This document shows, one piece after another, positions 51,255 to 59,645 of a DNA stretch of 64,000 nt. The stretch is taken from positions 1-64,000 of the forward strand of contig VANK01000009.1 in assembly GCA_008682415.1 (NCBI GenBank), in the 5' to 3' direction. The position numbers and the translations under genes are program-made. The notes beneath the pieces are model-generated. The model searched no databases, had not been told where the DNA came from, and worked only from the letters and a program-made list of their open reading frames with translations. The stretch comes from Acidobacteria bacterium AB60. GTDB lineage: Bacteria; Acidobacteriota; Terriglobia; Terriglobales; Acidobacteriaceae. Numbering within the stretch: position 1 is the stretch's first letter; each line of letters starts with the position of its first letter.

Positions 51255-52574
51255 TCAATTCTGCCGGACGATCGCGCCGCCCTTCATTACGAACTGAACG
51301 CGCGTCGTCGCCGAGATATCCTCAACCGGATTGCCTTTGACCGCGATGATATCCGCCAGGTATCCGGCCTTTAGCTCGCCAATTTTCCCGCTCCAACCCA
51401 GCAACTTGGCGCCGTTGAGCAGGTCGGCCTGCAACACCGCCACCGGCTTCATGCCGTATTGCACCATCAGTTCGAGCTCGCGGGCCTGCGTTCCGTGTGG
51501 AAACGGCCCTACGTCCGACCCCACCGCATATTGCACGCCCGCGGCCAGTTGCTTTTTGAACTGCTCCACTTTGTAGTCGAGCATGGCTGCTTCGCCGGCC
51601 GCCTGGTCCTGCGACTCCCGGTGTTTGGAGAAGTACTCCATAATCGCGAAGGTGGGCACCGCGAAGATGCCCTTTTCCTTCATGAGGCGGATCGTCTCGT
51701 CACTCAGCTGGGTCGCGTGATCAATCGATGCGACCCCAGCCTGCGCCGCGTACAACGTTCCTGGCTCGCCCATCGCATGGACGGCGACAACCGTACCCAT
51801 CCGATGTGCCTCCTCGACCGCTGTTCGCAACTGCTCCGCGGTGTACTGATACGGAGTGCGCAATACCCCGTCGATCATCTGGTCGGGGCCGGTCTCGTAG
51901 ATCTTTGCGAAGTCCGAACCCTCCTTGTGCTGCTGGCGCATTACCTCCACGAGTTGCTGCGCGGAGTTAGCGTAGTCGGCATTCGAGAGCACGTGCTGTG
52001 CGGGGTTGTAGCGGTTGGCGTCTTCGTGGCCGCCCAGGAGGTCGATGGCGTTTCCACTGATGCGCAACCGCGGGCCCGGAATGAGGCCTTCGTTGATGGC
52101 GTTGCGAATAGCCGTGTCGGCCGAGTTTGCACCCTCCGTGCCCATGTCCCGCTCAGCCGTAAAACCGGCCAGCAGATCAGCCTTTGCGGCCTGCTCGGCC
52201 AGGATGACGCGCCAGGGAACAGACTCCTCGACGGTCTGCAGATCTTCAGCTCCAGGATGAAGAAACAGGTGCACGTGCGCATCAATCAGGCCCGGCATCA
52301 GCGTGACGTCGCCCAAATCGAGCACGCGCACACCGGAGGGATGCTCGACCGATCTGCCGGCAGAGCGAATGCGCTCGCCCTCGACCAGCACCTCTCCGGG
52401 TTCAAGGATCGCGCCCGTGTCCACCTGCAGCAGCCGTGCCGCATGCAGGATCACCGGGCTCGGGCCCTTCGTCTGCTGGCCGGCGAGAGCCGCGGGCCAC
52501 GACACGGCGGCAAGAAGGCAAAGGCTCACAACAATGCGGCGGGGTAAAACGGCTTGCATCCTGGAATTTCGCAT
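51255..52574 (-). CDS. secreted amidohydrolase (imidazolonepropionase-like)
   Basis: 439 residues with a signal peptide (LPRRIVVSLCLLAAVSWPAA). The metal-dependent TIM-barrel of the amidohydrolase superfamily is complete: MPGLIDAHVHLFLHPG (HxH, about 98), a carbamylated-Lys position in SDFAKIYETG (about 220), His in VAVHAMGEPG (about 265), His in SIDHATQLS (about 290) and Asp in YAVGSDVGPFPHG (about 355). The C-terminal beta-sandwich ends VKGNPVEDISATTRVQFVMK. Secreted members often act on cyclic dipeptides or Xaa-Pro peptides; the substrate is unassigned. It is convergent with the gene at 51042. Confidence 0.9.
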   Translation of the reverse strand: MRNSRMQAVLPRRIVVSLCLLAAVSWPAALAGQQTKGPSPVILHAARLLQVDTGAILEPGEVLVEGERIRSAGRSVEHPSGVRVLDLGDVTLMPGLIDAHVHLFLHPGAEDLQTVEESVPWRVILAEQAAKADLLAGFTAERDMGTEGANSADTAIRNAINEGLIPGPRLRISGNAIDLLGGHEDANRYNPAQHVLSNADYANSAQQLVEVMRQQHKEGSDFAKIYETGPDQMIDGVLRTPYQYTAEQLRTAVEEAHRMGTVVAVHAMGEPGTLYAAQAGVASIDHATQLSDETIRLMKEKGIFAVPTFAIMEYFSKHRESQDQAAGEAAMLDYKVEQFKKQLAAGVQYAVGSDVGPFPHGTQARELELMVQYGMKPVAVLQADLLNGAKLLGWSGKIGELKAGYLADIIAVKGNPVEDISATTRVQFVMKGGAIVRQN

Positions 52575-52628
52575 GGATACGACTATGCCGTATTCAACTC
52601 ATCTTGTCGACGTGCGAGAGCCGCCGCA

Positions 52629-54473
52629 TCACGCGCCCTCAGGCTTGGTCATGATCGACTCGCGGGCGTGGGGATCCATATCGCAGGGCAGCCGGAGAAC
52701 GAAGCACGCACCCGCGTTCCGTCCTTCTCCTGATCTCGTATGTCCGTTCTCGCGAACCGTGACGGTGCCGCCATGTCGTTCGAGGATCTCGCGGGTGACG
52801 TAGAGCCCCAGCCCCGTTCCGATGTCCTTCTTCGTGGTGAAGAACGGCTCAAAGATGGTCTGTAAATGTTCCTTTGGTATTCCCGGACCATCGTCTTCAA
52901 CCAGCAACTGAATCTCGTCCACACCCAGTTCCCGGACGCAGCCCAGGGTGATCGAGATTGTGCCGTTGTCCTGTACCGCGTCCACGGCATTTGAGAAGAG
53001 ATTGGCGATCGCCTGGCGAAGCTCGCCGGGTACCCCGATGACCGGCGGGCACTCTCCAAACTCGCAGCGCACCTTGATGTTCTTCGTCTTCACCCGGCTC
53101 GAATAGAGCGTCAGCACGGAATCGAGGATCGGAACAATCTCGATCGGCTGTGGCTCCGTGGATTCGCGATAGAAGCCCAGAGTCTGACGAGTGATGTGGG
53201 CGACCCGCGCCAGCTCGTGCTCCGCCATGGTCAGCTGTTCGGCGACTCCGGAGGGCAGGTCCGGAGCAAGCTTGGCAATGTAGATCAGGTTGCAAACCGC
53301 TTCCAGGGGGTTGTTGATCTCATGGGCCACCGTGGCGGACAGCCGTGCCGCCGCCGCCAGCTTCTCGCTCTTGCGCAAGAGCTCCTGGGATTTCCGCTCG
53401 GAGGTCACATCGTGGAACACAAGCACCACGCCAATGAGTTCCTTCTTGTCGTTGCAGATCGGGGCCGCGCTGTCCTCGATGGGGATCCTGTGTCCATCCG
53501 CGTGCTGCAACACCGTGTGATTGGCCAGCCCCACTACCGTTCCCCGTTCAATCACTTTTGCGACCGGGCTCTCACTCGCCAGTCCGGTGAACTCATTGAA
53601 TATGGGAAACACCTCGTGGATGGAGCGATTGAGCGCCTGCTGCATGGGAAATCCGGTCAGCTTCTCCGCGACCGGATTGAGGAAGGTGACCTTGCCGTCG
53701 TGGTCGGTGGCGATCACCGCGTCGCCGATGCTCGTCAGCGTGGTACGAAACCACTCCTCGCGTTGTCGGATATCCTCGTTGTGCTGCTCGCGAAGCTGCA
53801 TATCGCGCAGAATGAAATAGGCCAGCAAGGCCAGCCCGGCGATAGCGATCCCGGCGAACGCATAGATCCATTCGATCGTAGCCTGCGCATTCTTCTCGTA
53901 TCGAACCGCGCGCTCGGCTTCGAGAGTCGTCTCCCGGGCCTCCATGGAATCGATGACCTCGCGAATGTGATTCATGAGGGCGAGTCCGCGATTGGAGAGC
54001 ACCACGGCCTTGGCATCGTCCGGCTTGCCCTCCCGCGCAAGATCGATCGTCTCTTGAAGCTCCGCGAGCTTTGCGTGGGACAGGTTGCGAAGATCCGACA
54101 CCGCTGCCGACTGGCTGGGATTGTCAGCAACCAATCGCGCAATCGTTTGAAGCGCTGACTCGATCTGGGTCCGGGCCTCGTTGTACGGAGTGAGGTACTT
54201 CTGGTCACCGGTGTAGAGGAATCCGCGCTGCCCCGTCTCCGCGTCCTTCAACAGCGATTCGCAGGATTCCAGCTCGAAGAGTACCTGCCGCGTATGCGCT
54301 ACCCAGTAGTGATCGGACACCTGAACCGCTACCCTGCGCTGCGTGATCACCGTACCCGAAATCAGCAGCACCACCAGGATGCAGAATCCGCCAATGACGC
54401 TGAAGCGCTTCCAAAGCACCTGCATGAGCGAGGTCCATCCTTGCGCAACCGGTTCGATGATACGCGCCTTCAA
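52629..54473 (-). CDS. membrane histidine kinase with CHASE3 and PAS domains
   Basis: 614 residues. An N-terminal TM helix (about 24-45), a periplasmic CHASE3 domain with LLKDAETGQRGFLYTGDQKY, a second TM helix (about 205-225, AFAGIAIAGLALLAYFIL), a PAS domain (about 245-360, AVIATDHDGKVTFLNPVAEK) and HisKA/HATPase follow in that order. The phosphoacceptor His is in SATVAHEINNPLEAV. The ATPase has N box NLFSNAVDAV, G1 EDDGPGIP, F box IFEPFFTTK and G2 GTGLGLYVT. No receiver or response-regulator gene is adjacent, so it is an orphan kinase. Ligand unknown. Confidence 0.93.
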   Translation of the reverse strand: MKARIIEPVAQGWTSLMQVLWKRFSVIGGFCILVVLLISGTVITQRRVAVQVSDHYWVAHTRQVLFELESCESLLKDAETGQRGFLYTGDQKYLTPYNEARTQIESALQTIARLVADNPSQSAAVSDLRNLSHAKLAELQETIDLAREGKPDDAKAVVLSNRGLALMNHIREVIDSMEARETTLEAERAVRYEKNAQATIEWIYAFAGIAIAGLALLAYFILRDMQLREQHNEDIRQREEWFRTTLTSIGDAVIATDHDGKVTFLNPVAEKLTGFPMQQALNRSIHEVFPIFNEFTGLASESPVAKVIERGTVVGLANHTVLQHADGHRIPIEDSAAPICNDKKELIGVVLVFHDVTSERKSQELLRKSEKLAAAARLSATVAHEINNPLEAVCNLIYIAKLAPDLPSGVAEQLTMAEHELARVAHITRQTLGFYRESTEPQPIEIVPILDSVLTLYSSRVKTKNIKVRCEFGECPPVIGVPGELRQAIANLFSNAVDAVQDNGTISITLGCVRELGVDEIQLLVEDDGPGIPKEHLQTIFEPFFTTKKDIGTGLGLYVTREILERHGGTVTVRENGHTRSGEGRNAGACFVLRLPCDMDPHARESIMTKPEGA

Positions 54474-54633
54474 CCCATCTGGCGTCCATGTCGTTTCCTG
54501 GGAAGGACGCTCAGAGGGATTGCTGATGAGCTAAGACAGTGAAGCTCTGGGGAAGTCAATCCAAAACGGCAAAAATGGGAGGTAAGACAACCGGATTATA
54601 CCCGGGGAGAGCGGCGCAAGTCGGCCTCCTGGA

Positions 54634-55812
54634 CTAAAAGGCGGCAATCCCGGTGATGCTCTGCCCGAGAATCAAGGCGTGGATGTCGTGGGTGCCCTCA
54701 TAGGTCTTCACCGACTCCAGGTTCATCATGTGCCGCATGATCGGATAATCCTCGGTAATCCCATTCGCGCCCAGGATGTCCCGTGCCATTCGTGCCGTCT
54801 CCAGCGCCATCCAGACATTATTGCGCTTGGCCATAGAGATATGCTCGTGGCCCACCGTGCCCGCATCCTTCAGCCGGCCCACGTGCAGTGACAGCAATTG
54901 CGCCTTGGAGATCTCGCTCACCATCCACACGAGCTTCTCCTGCACCAACTGGTGGCTCGCGATAGGCTGCCCATGGAATTGCTTGCGCACCTTGGCATAT
55001 TGCAGAGCCGCGTCATAGCAAGCCATGGCGGCGCCAATCGCACCCCACCCGATTCCATAACGAGCCTGATTCAGGCACATCAACGGGCTCTTCAGGCCGC
55101 CGCTGCCCGGCAGCAGATTGGCTGCGGGAATACGCACATCCTGCAGCGAAAGCCCGCTCGTCACGGAAGCTCGCAGCGACCACTTGCCATGAACTTCATG
55201 CGCCTTGAAGCCGGGGCGATCCGTCTCCACCAGGAATCCCCGCACCCGGTTCTCTTCGTCGGCCACCTTGGCCCAGATCACCGCAACGTCGGCGATGTTC
55301 CCCGAAGTGATCCACATCTTCTCTCCGTTGAGGATGTATCCATCGCCGGATCTCCGGGCGACCGTCGTCATGCCCCCGGGATTCGACCCGAATCCGGGCT
55401 CCGTCAACCCGAAACACCCCAGCTTCTCGCCGCTGGCCAAAACCGGAAGCCAGCTGTTCTTCTGCTCCTCAGAGCCGAAGGCGTAAATGGGATACATCAC
55501 CAGGGCCGATTGCACGCTGACAAAGCTGCGAATCCCGGAGTCGCCCCGCTCCAGCTCCTGCATCACCAGCCCGTACTCTACATTCGACATGCCGGCACAG
55601 CCATAGCCCTGCAGGCTGGCCCCAAAGAAACCCAGCTCTCCCATCATCGGGACCAGCTCGCGCGGGAACCGCCCTTCGCGGAAACAGTCCTCGATGAGCG
55701 GAATCAGGTTGTCGTCGACGAAATCACGGGTGGTGCGCCGCACCAGCAGTTCATCTTCTGAGAAGCCGGAGTCAAGATTCAGAAAGTCCACGCCATGAAA
55801 CTTGAGAGCCAT
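54634..55812 (-). CDS. glutaryl-CoA dehydrogenase-like acyl-CoA dehydrogenase
   Basis: 392 residues. The FAD-dependent enzyme oxidises glutaryl-CoA to crotonyl-CoA with loss of CO2 in lysine/tryptophan breakdown. The catalytic Glu lies in the terminal KTYEGTHDIHALILGQSITG segment, whose THDIHALILG wording is specific to the glutaryl-CoA branch. The acyl-CoA dehydrogenase motifs LGCFGLTEPGFGSNPGG and WSLRASVTSGLSL are present, as is GANGITEDYPIMRH. Length is normal. It stands alone with no clear operon partner. Confidence 0.9.
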   Translation of the reverse strand: MALKFHGVDFLNLDSGFSEDELLVRRTTRDFVDDNLIPLIEDCFREGRFPRELVPMMGELGFFGASLQGYGCAGMSNVEYGLVMQELERGDSGIRSFVSVQSALVMYPIYAFGSEEQKNSWLPVLASGEKLGCFGLTEPGFGSNPGGMTTVARRSGDGYILNGEKMWITSGNIADVAVIWAKVADEENRVRGFLVETDRPGFKAHEVHGKWSLRASVTSGLSLQDVRIPAANLLPGSGGLKSPLMCLNQARYGIGWGAIGAAMACYDAALQYAKVRKQFHGQPIASHQLVQEKLVWMVSEISKAQLLSLHVGRLKDAGTVGHEHISMAKRNNVWMALETARMARDILGANGITEDYPIMRHMMNLESVKTYEGTHDIHALILGQSITGIAAF

Positions 55813-55877
55813 CGTGCACCTGTCGTTCGGGGCAGGCCCGAAAAAGCAAGCCTATCAAACGGCATCAACGTCGTGCA

Positions 55878-56948
55878 TCACGCGGCCAGCTTTGTCTTGT
55901 GTTCCAGCAGGCGCAGAAGATCCAGCTCCTCCTGCCGCAGCGCGTGCTTCGATCGCGCTGCCTCCTTCTTCACCTGGTCCTCGAACACCTTCATCATGGT
56001 GCCGCCCATATAACTTTCGATCACCGCCGGGTGGACGTAGCATTTCCGGCACACTGACGGAGTATTGCCCAGCATCTCCGCCACCGAGGCGATGGCCCGC
56101 ACCACATTTTTCTTCGATTGCGACTGGCTATCGCAAACATTCAGTTCCCGCAGCAGCGCGCACGCCAGCACTGTTCCCGCCCAGGTCCGGAAGTCCTTCG
56201 CCGTAAACCCTTCGTTCGTTATCGTGCGCAGATACTCATTCACATCCGAAGCGTCCACGCTGCGGGGATTGCCCTCGTCATCCAGGTACTCGAACAGCTC
56301 GTAGCCGGGCAGATCCTGGCAGCGCTTGATGATGCGCGCCAGCCGCCGGTCGCTGAGATCAATCTCGTGCACTTTACCGCTCTTCCCGCGAAACTTGAAG
56401 TGCACCTTCGAGCCTTCCACGTCCACGTGGCGATTGTGCAGAGTCGTCAGGCCATAGGAATGATTCTCCCGCGCGTACTCCTCATTGCCCACCCGGATGA
56501 AGGTCGTCTCCAGCAGGCGAACGATCGCTGCCAGCACCTTGTCGCGCGGCAACCCCGGAAGCGCCAGGTCCTGCTCCACGCGCTCCCGAATCATCGGGAG
56601 AGTCGCGCCAAAGAGCTTCATGCGCTCGTACTTGGTCTCGTCGCGAACCGCGCGCCATCGCGGATGATAGCGGCTCTGCTTGCGCCCTCGCGCATCGCGG
56701 CCGGTCGCCTGAAGGTGCCCGTTGGCCAGCGGGCAGATCCATACGCTCCGCCACGCCGGCGGAATCACCAGCGAACGGATCCGCTTCAATGTCGCCTCGT
56801 CTGTGATCTGTTTGCCGTCCGCGCCAAAGTACCGGAATCCCTTGCCCCGCCGCTTGCGCGCGATGCCCGGCTTGGCATCGCTCACGTAGCGCAGCCCGGC
56901 CTGCCTGGAACTCTCTACCGGATCATTGATCGTCTCCAGGGTCCCCAT
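55878..56948 (-). CDS. type IB DNA topoisomerase
   Basis: 356 residues, close to poxvirus-type bacterial topoisomerase IB. It nicks one DNA strand through a 3'-phosphotyrosine and relaxes supercoils. The N-terminal domain has RKRRGKGFRYFGADGKQI. The catalytic Arg region is RVGNEEYARENHSYGLTTLH, Lys is in HFKFRGKSGKVHEIDL, Arg/His in FTAKDFRTWAGTVLACALL, and Tyr in CRKCYVHPAVIESYMGG. These proteins are scattered in bacteria, often on acquired islands, so this may be an accessory gene, though the GC and codon look match the neighbours. Confidence 0.92.
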   Translation of the reverse strand: MGTLETINDPVESSRQAGLRYVSDAKPGIARKRRGKGFRYFGADGKQITDEATLKRIRSLVIPPAWRSVWICPLANGHLQATGRDARGRKQSRYHPRWRAVRDETKYERMKLFGATLPMIRERVEQDLALPGLPRDKVLAAIVRLLETTFIRVGNEEYARENHSYGLTTLHNRHVDVEGSKVHFKFRGKSGKVHEIDLSDRRLARIIKRCQDLPGYELFEYLDDEGNPRSVDASDVNEYLRTITNEGFTAKDFRTWAGTVLACALLRELNVCDSQSQSKKNVVRAIASVAEMLGNTPSVCRKCYVHPAVIESYMGGTMMKVFEDQVKKEAARSKHALRQEELDLLRLLEHKTKLAA

Positions 56949-57035
56949 ATTCCGGCGAAAGTCTCAGCTCCTGTTGCGGTTGGATGCCATAGTTCCTCAT
57001 CGCGGCCATCGTCGTCTGACCTTCTTCGCGAACGC

Positions 57036-57710
57036 CTAGCCCGCTTTGCGCAGAGAACCACGGTTGAAGAGATGCTGCGAAAGAAAGCCCAGCGTCTTCG
57101 TCAGCAGCTTGATCTGCGCCCCCGCCACGAACCAGTGGGTCTCGCCCGCGAAGATCTCCACCTCGTGCGGCACGCGGTGCTCCTCCAGCAGTGCCTGCAG
57201 TTTGTGTGCTTCGGCTAGCGGCACAATCTGGTCTGCGGCCCCGTGCAGCACAAGAGTGGGAGGCATGCGGGAGTGGATACGAGGTTCCCAGCCCCACGGT
57301 ACGCCACCCGACAATTCCACGATCGCGCGAATGCGCGGGTCTTCAATTCCGAGGGCAATCGCCAGGTATCCGCCAAGTGAGATTCCAAGCACTCCAATAC
57401 GCTCGGGGTCGACGGCTGGCCTCTCGGCAACGTAGTTCAGGGCATCACGCACCGCCGAGAGCCAGGCAGCAAAGTGCCGCCCATCCAGGATCATCTCCAT
57501 GCTGGCCCGCGCCGTCCCCGTCTTGTCGAAGTAGTGCGGTGCGTACATCGCCACCCCAGCGCTGCTGAGCGCCGGCGCGAATCGTTCCATCCAGTAATAG
57601 GCCGCACCGCCCGTGCCATGCAGCACCATCAGGGCGGAGTGTGGGCCCGGAGTCTGCGGTTCGAACTGTTCTATCTCTATCGAATGGGGCCCGCTCGTAT
57701 ATCTATCCAT
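57036..57710 (-). CDS. dienelactone hydrolase-family alpha/beta hydrolase
   Basis: 224 residues. The fold's motifs are SALMVLHGTGGAAYYWMERF (oxyanion), GVLGISLGGYLAIALG (nucleophile Ser), TLVLHGAADQIVPLAEA (Asp) and FAGETHWFVAGA (His). The family Cys nucleophile of true dienelactone hydrolase is a Ser here, so it is more like a carboxylesterase. No signal peptide. The substrate is unknown. Only 66 bases separate it from the ABC ATPase gene upstream, so it may be cotranscribed with mlaE-mlaF. Confidence 0.85.
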   Translation of the reverse strand: MDRYTSGPHSIEIEQFEPQTPGPHSALMVLHGTGGAAYYWMERFAPALSSAGVAMYAPHYFDKTGTARASMEMILDGRHFAAWLSAVRDALNYVAERPAVDPERIGVLGISLGGYLAIALGIEDPRIRAIVELSGGVPWGWEPRIHSRMPPTLVLHGAADQIVPLAEAHKLQALLEEHRVPHEVEIFAGETHWFVAGAQIKLLTKTLGFLSQHLFNRGSLRKAG

Positions 57711-57776
57711 GGAACAAGAGATGCGGGAATCGCGCGAAGCGGTGGAACCGCGCGCACTTCTGAGCTGCCGCAGGGT

Positions 57777-58613
57777 CTACTCCAGGAACTCCTTCACGAA
57801 AGGGTCCTCGCTCGCCACCAGCTCATCAATGCTGCCGTCGAAGATGAGCTTGCCCTCGTTCAGCATCATGAAGGTAGTGTTCGGATCGGTCTGGCCCTCG
57901 GGTAACGGCACCATGCCGCCCTTCTCGGTGTCGTATCGATGCGTGACCATGGTGAACGCATCCTGCAGGCGATGCGTCACCAGAATCGACGGAGTCTTGT
58001 AAAAGTCGCGCTGCTTCACGATCAACTCGATGATGGTCGTCGACGTAAGCGGGTCGAGGCCGCCGGTGGGGGAGTCGTAAAGCAGCAACTCAGGATTCCG
58101 GATCAGCGCCCGCGCAATCGCAACCCGCCGTCGCATTCCCCCCGATAGGCTTCCCGGAAACAGATCGAAGGTGTGCTCCAGGCCCACGAACGCCAGCGCC
58201 TCCTTCACCCTGCGGTCGATCTCTTCATCCGGTACGCGTTCCTGGATCAGTTGATACGCCACGTTGTCGCGAACCGTGAGCGAGTCGAAAAGCGCGCCCT
58301 CCTGGAAAACCATCCCCGTCCGCGCCCGCAGGGCAAACAGGCTGCTCTCCTTCATGGCGGCGATATCTTCGCCCAAAAGGAAGATGCTGCCCGAAGAAGG
58401 ACATACCAGACCGTTCGTCGCCTTGAGCAGTACGCTCTTGCCCACGCCTGCGGGGCCCAGCAGAATGCGTGTCTCCCGCGAACCCACGGAAAAACTGATG
58501 TCGTCCAGAACCGCGGGCCCGTCGAAAGAGATGGTGGCATGCCGAAATTCCACAATGGCCCCGGGCACGGCGGCTGCCGCCCCCTCCAAAGATGGTGCAA
58601 TTCTCTCCATCAT
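57777..58613 (-). CDS. mlaF: ABC transporter ATPase, MlaF type
   Basis: 278 residues, starting MMERIAPS. The ATPase of the Mla phospholipid-transport complex at the inner membrane. Walker A is LLGPAGVGKSVLLK, the signature is LSGGMRRRVAIARAL, D-loop and H-loop His is in ILVTHRLQDAF. Walker B reads LLLYDSPTGGLDP: the catalytic Glu usually after Asp is Ser here. The overlap with mlaE (ATGA) shows a coupled pair. No mlaD gene is adjacent in the window. The gene encodes the energy subunit only; the substrate is inferred from the permease partner. Confidence 0.92.
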   Translation of the reverse strand: MMERIAPSLEGAAAAVPGAIVEFRHATISFDGPAVLDDISFSVGSRETRILLGPAGVGKSVLLKATNGLVCPSSGSIFLLGEDIAAMKESSLFALRARTGMVFQEGALFDSLTVRDNVAYQLIQERVPDEEIDRRVKEALAFVGLEHTFDLFPGSLSGGMRRRVAIARALIRNPELLLYDSPTGGLDPLTSTTIIELIVKQRDFYKTPSILVTHRLQDAFTMVTHRYDTEKGGMVPLPEGQTDPNTTFMMLNEGKLIFDGSIDELVASEDPFVKEFLE

Positions 58614-59389
58614 CGGTTGAATATGGTCACCATCACCATGCTGATCATCAGGTCCGTGAAGATGATCATCACCGACGCCCAGACCACCGCCTGAATCGTC
58701 GACTTGCCCACGCCTTGTGTCCCGCCCGTCGTGCGCATGCCGTAGTAGCAGCCGATCGAGGCGATCAGGAAACCGAAGAAGATTGGCTTGAGCAGACCCT
58801 GCAGAATATCGGGGAAGCGCAGATATTCGTATGCCATCGAGAAATACTGGGTTCCGTTCTGCCCGTTCACGAAGACAGTGACCGCGGCGCCTCCCAGGAT
58901 TCCAAAAAAATCGGCCACGATCGTCAGGAAGAACAGCATCGTCACCGTGGCGAAGATGCGCGGAGTCACCAGCTTGCGCATGGGATCCACACCCAGCGAC
59001 CGCATCGCGTCAATCTGCTCGGTCACTACCATCGAACCCAATTCGCTGGCCATCGACGACGCATTGCGTCCCGACACCATGATTCCTGTCAAAACCGCGC
59101 CCAGTTCGCGTATCATCGACATGGCTACGAAGCGCCCCGTCACGGCGGTCGCTCCGAAGGCAGCCAGCGTAGCGGCCGATTGCACAGCCAGCACGCTCCC
59201 TGTGAAAAAGCCTGCAAAAATTACAATCGTTGCCGACCCCACTCCGATGATGTCCGATTGCAGGATCACGTCTGCCCAGTACACCGGGCGACTGAACAGA
59301 TTCAGGACAGCACGCAAGGAGAACAGGCAATAGTCCTGAACGGTGTACACCAGTTCCTTGGCAGTCCTGTCGATTTTTTCGAACGCCAT
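58610..59389 (-). CDS. mlaE: MlaE/YrbE-type inner-membrane permease
   Basis: 259 residues. The permease of the ABC-type lipid-transport (Mla) system. Several TM helices are visible: IGVGSATIVIFAGFFTGSVL near 50, VTMLFFLTIVADFFGILGG near 155 and VVWASVMIIFTDLMISMVM near 230. The family motif EQIDAMRSLGVDPMRKLVTPRI (about 130) is highly conserved and contacts the ATPase. It is the upstream gene of the pair mlaE-mlaF (ATGA overlap). The complex moves phospholipid between inner and outer membrane; a periplasmic MlaD is expected elsewhere. It is divergent from otsA. Confidence 0.94.
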   Translation of the reverse strand: MAFEKIDRTAKELVYTVQDYCLFSLRAVLNLFSRPVYWADVILQSDIIGVGSATIVIFAGFFTGSVLAVQSAATLAAFGATAVTGRFVAMSMIRELGAVLTGIMVSGRNASSMASELGSMVVTEQIDAMRSLGVDPMRKLVTPRIFATVTMLFFLTIVADFFGILGGAAVTVFVNGQNGTQYFSMAYEYLRFPDILQGLLKPIFFGFLIASIGCYYGMRTTGGTQGVGKSTIQAVVWASVMIIFTDLMISMVMVTIFNR

Positions 59390-59645
59390 TTTAATCCGGA
59401 GTCACTGAACACGGCCGCTCACCTCGGCGCGCTGCTCTCCACGACAGAATAGCGCATGTCCCTTTCCACTAACCCCTTGGCATTCCTCAAGCCTTGCTGT
59501 TCCTTACGCCTGGTGGGTGAAGAATTCGACATTTTGAACCTGGTTCCCGAACGGCTGATTATGCTCGAACGCGCATCTTACTATCGTGCTGAACGTGTGC
59601 GGCTAGGGGCGCGTCTGCCATGCATCGGGAACACGGAGGGATAGG

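Noticed and set aside
53196..54158. Plus-strand frame opposite the histidine kinase
   Set aside because: Shadow of a gene with all kinase motifs on the minus strand.
59470..59500. Possible sigma-54 (-24/-12) promoter TTGGCAT...AAGCC upstream of otsA
   Set aside because: GG-N10-GC spacing is right, but the -12 element matches poorly, so no support for a link to the NtrC-type activator.
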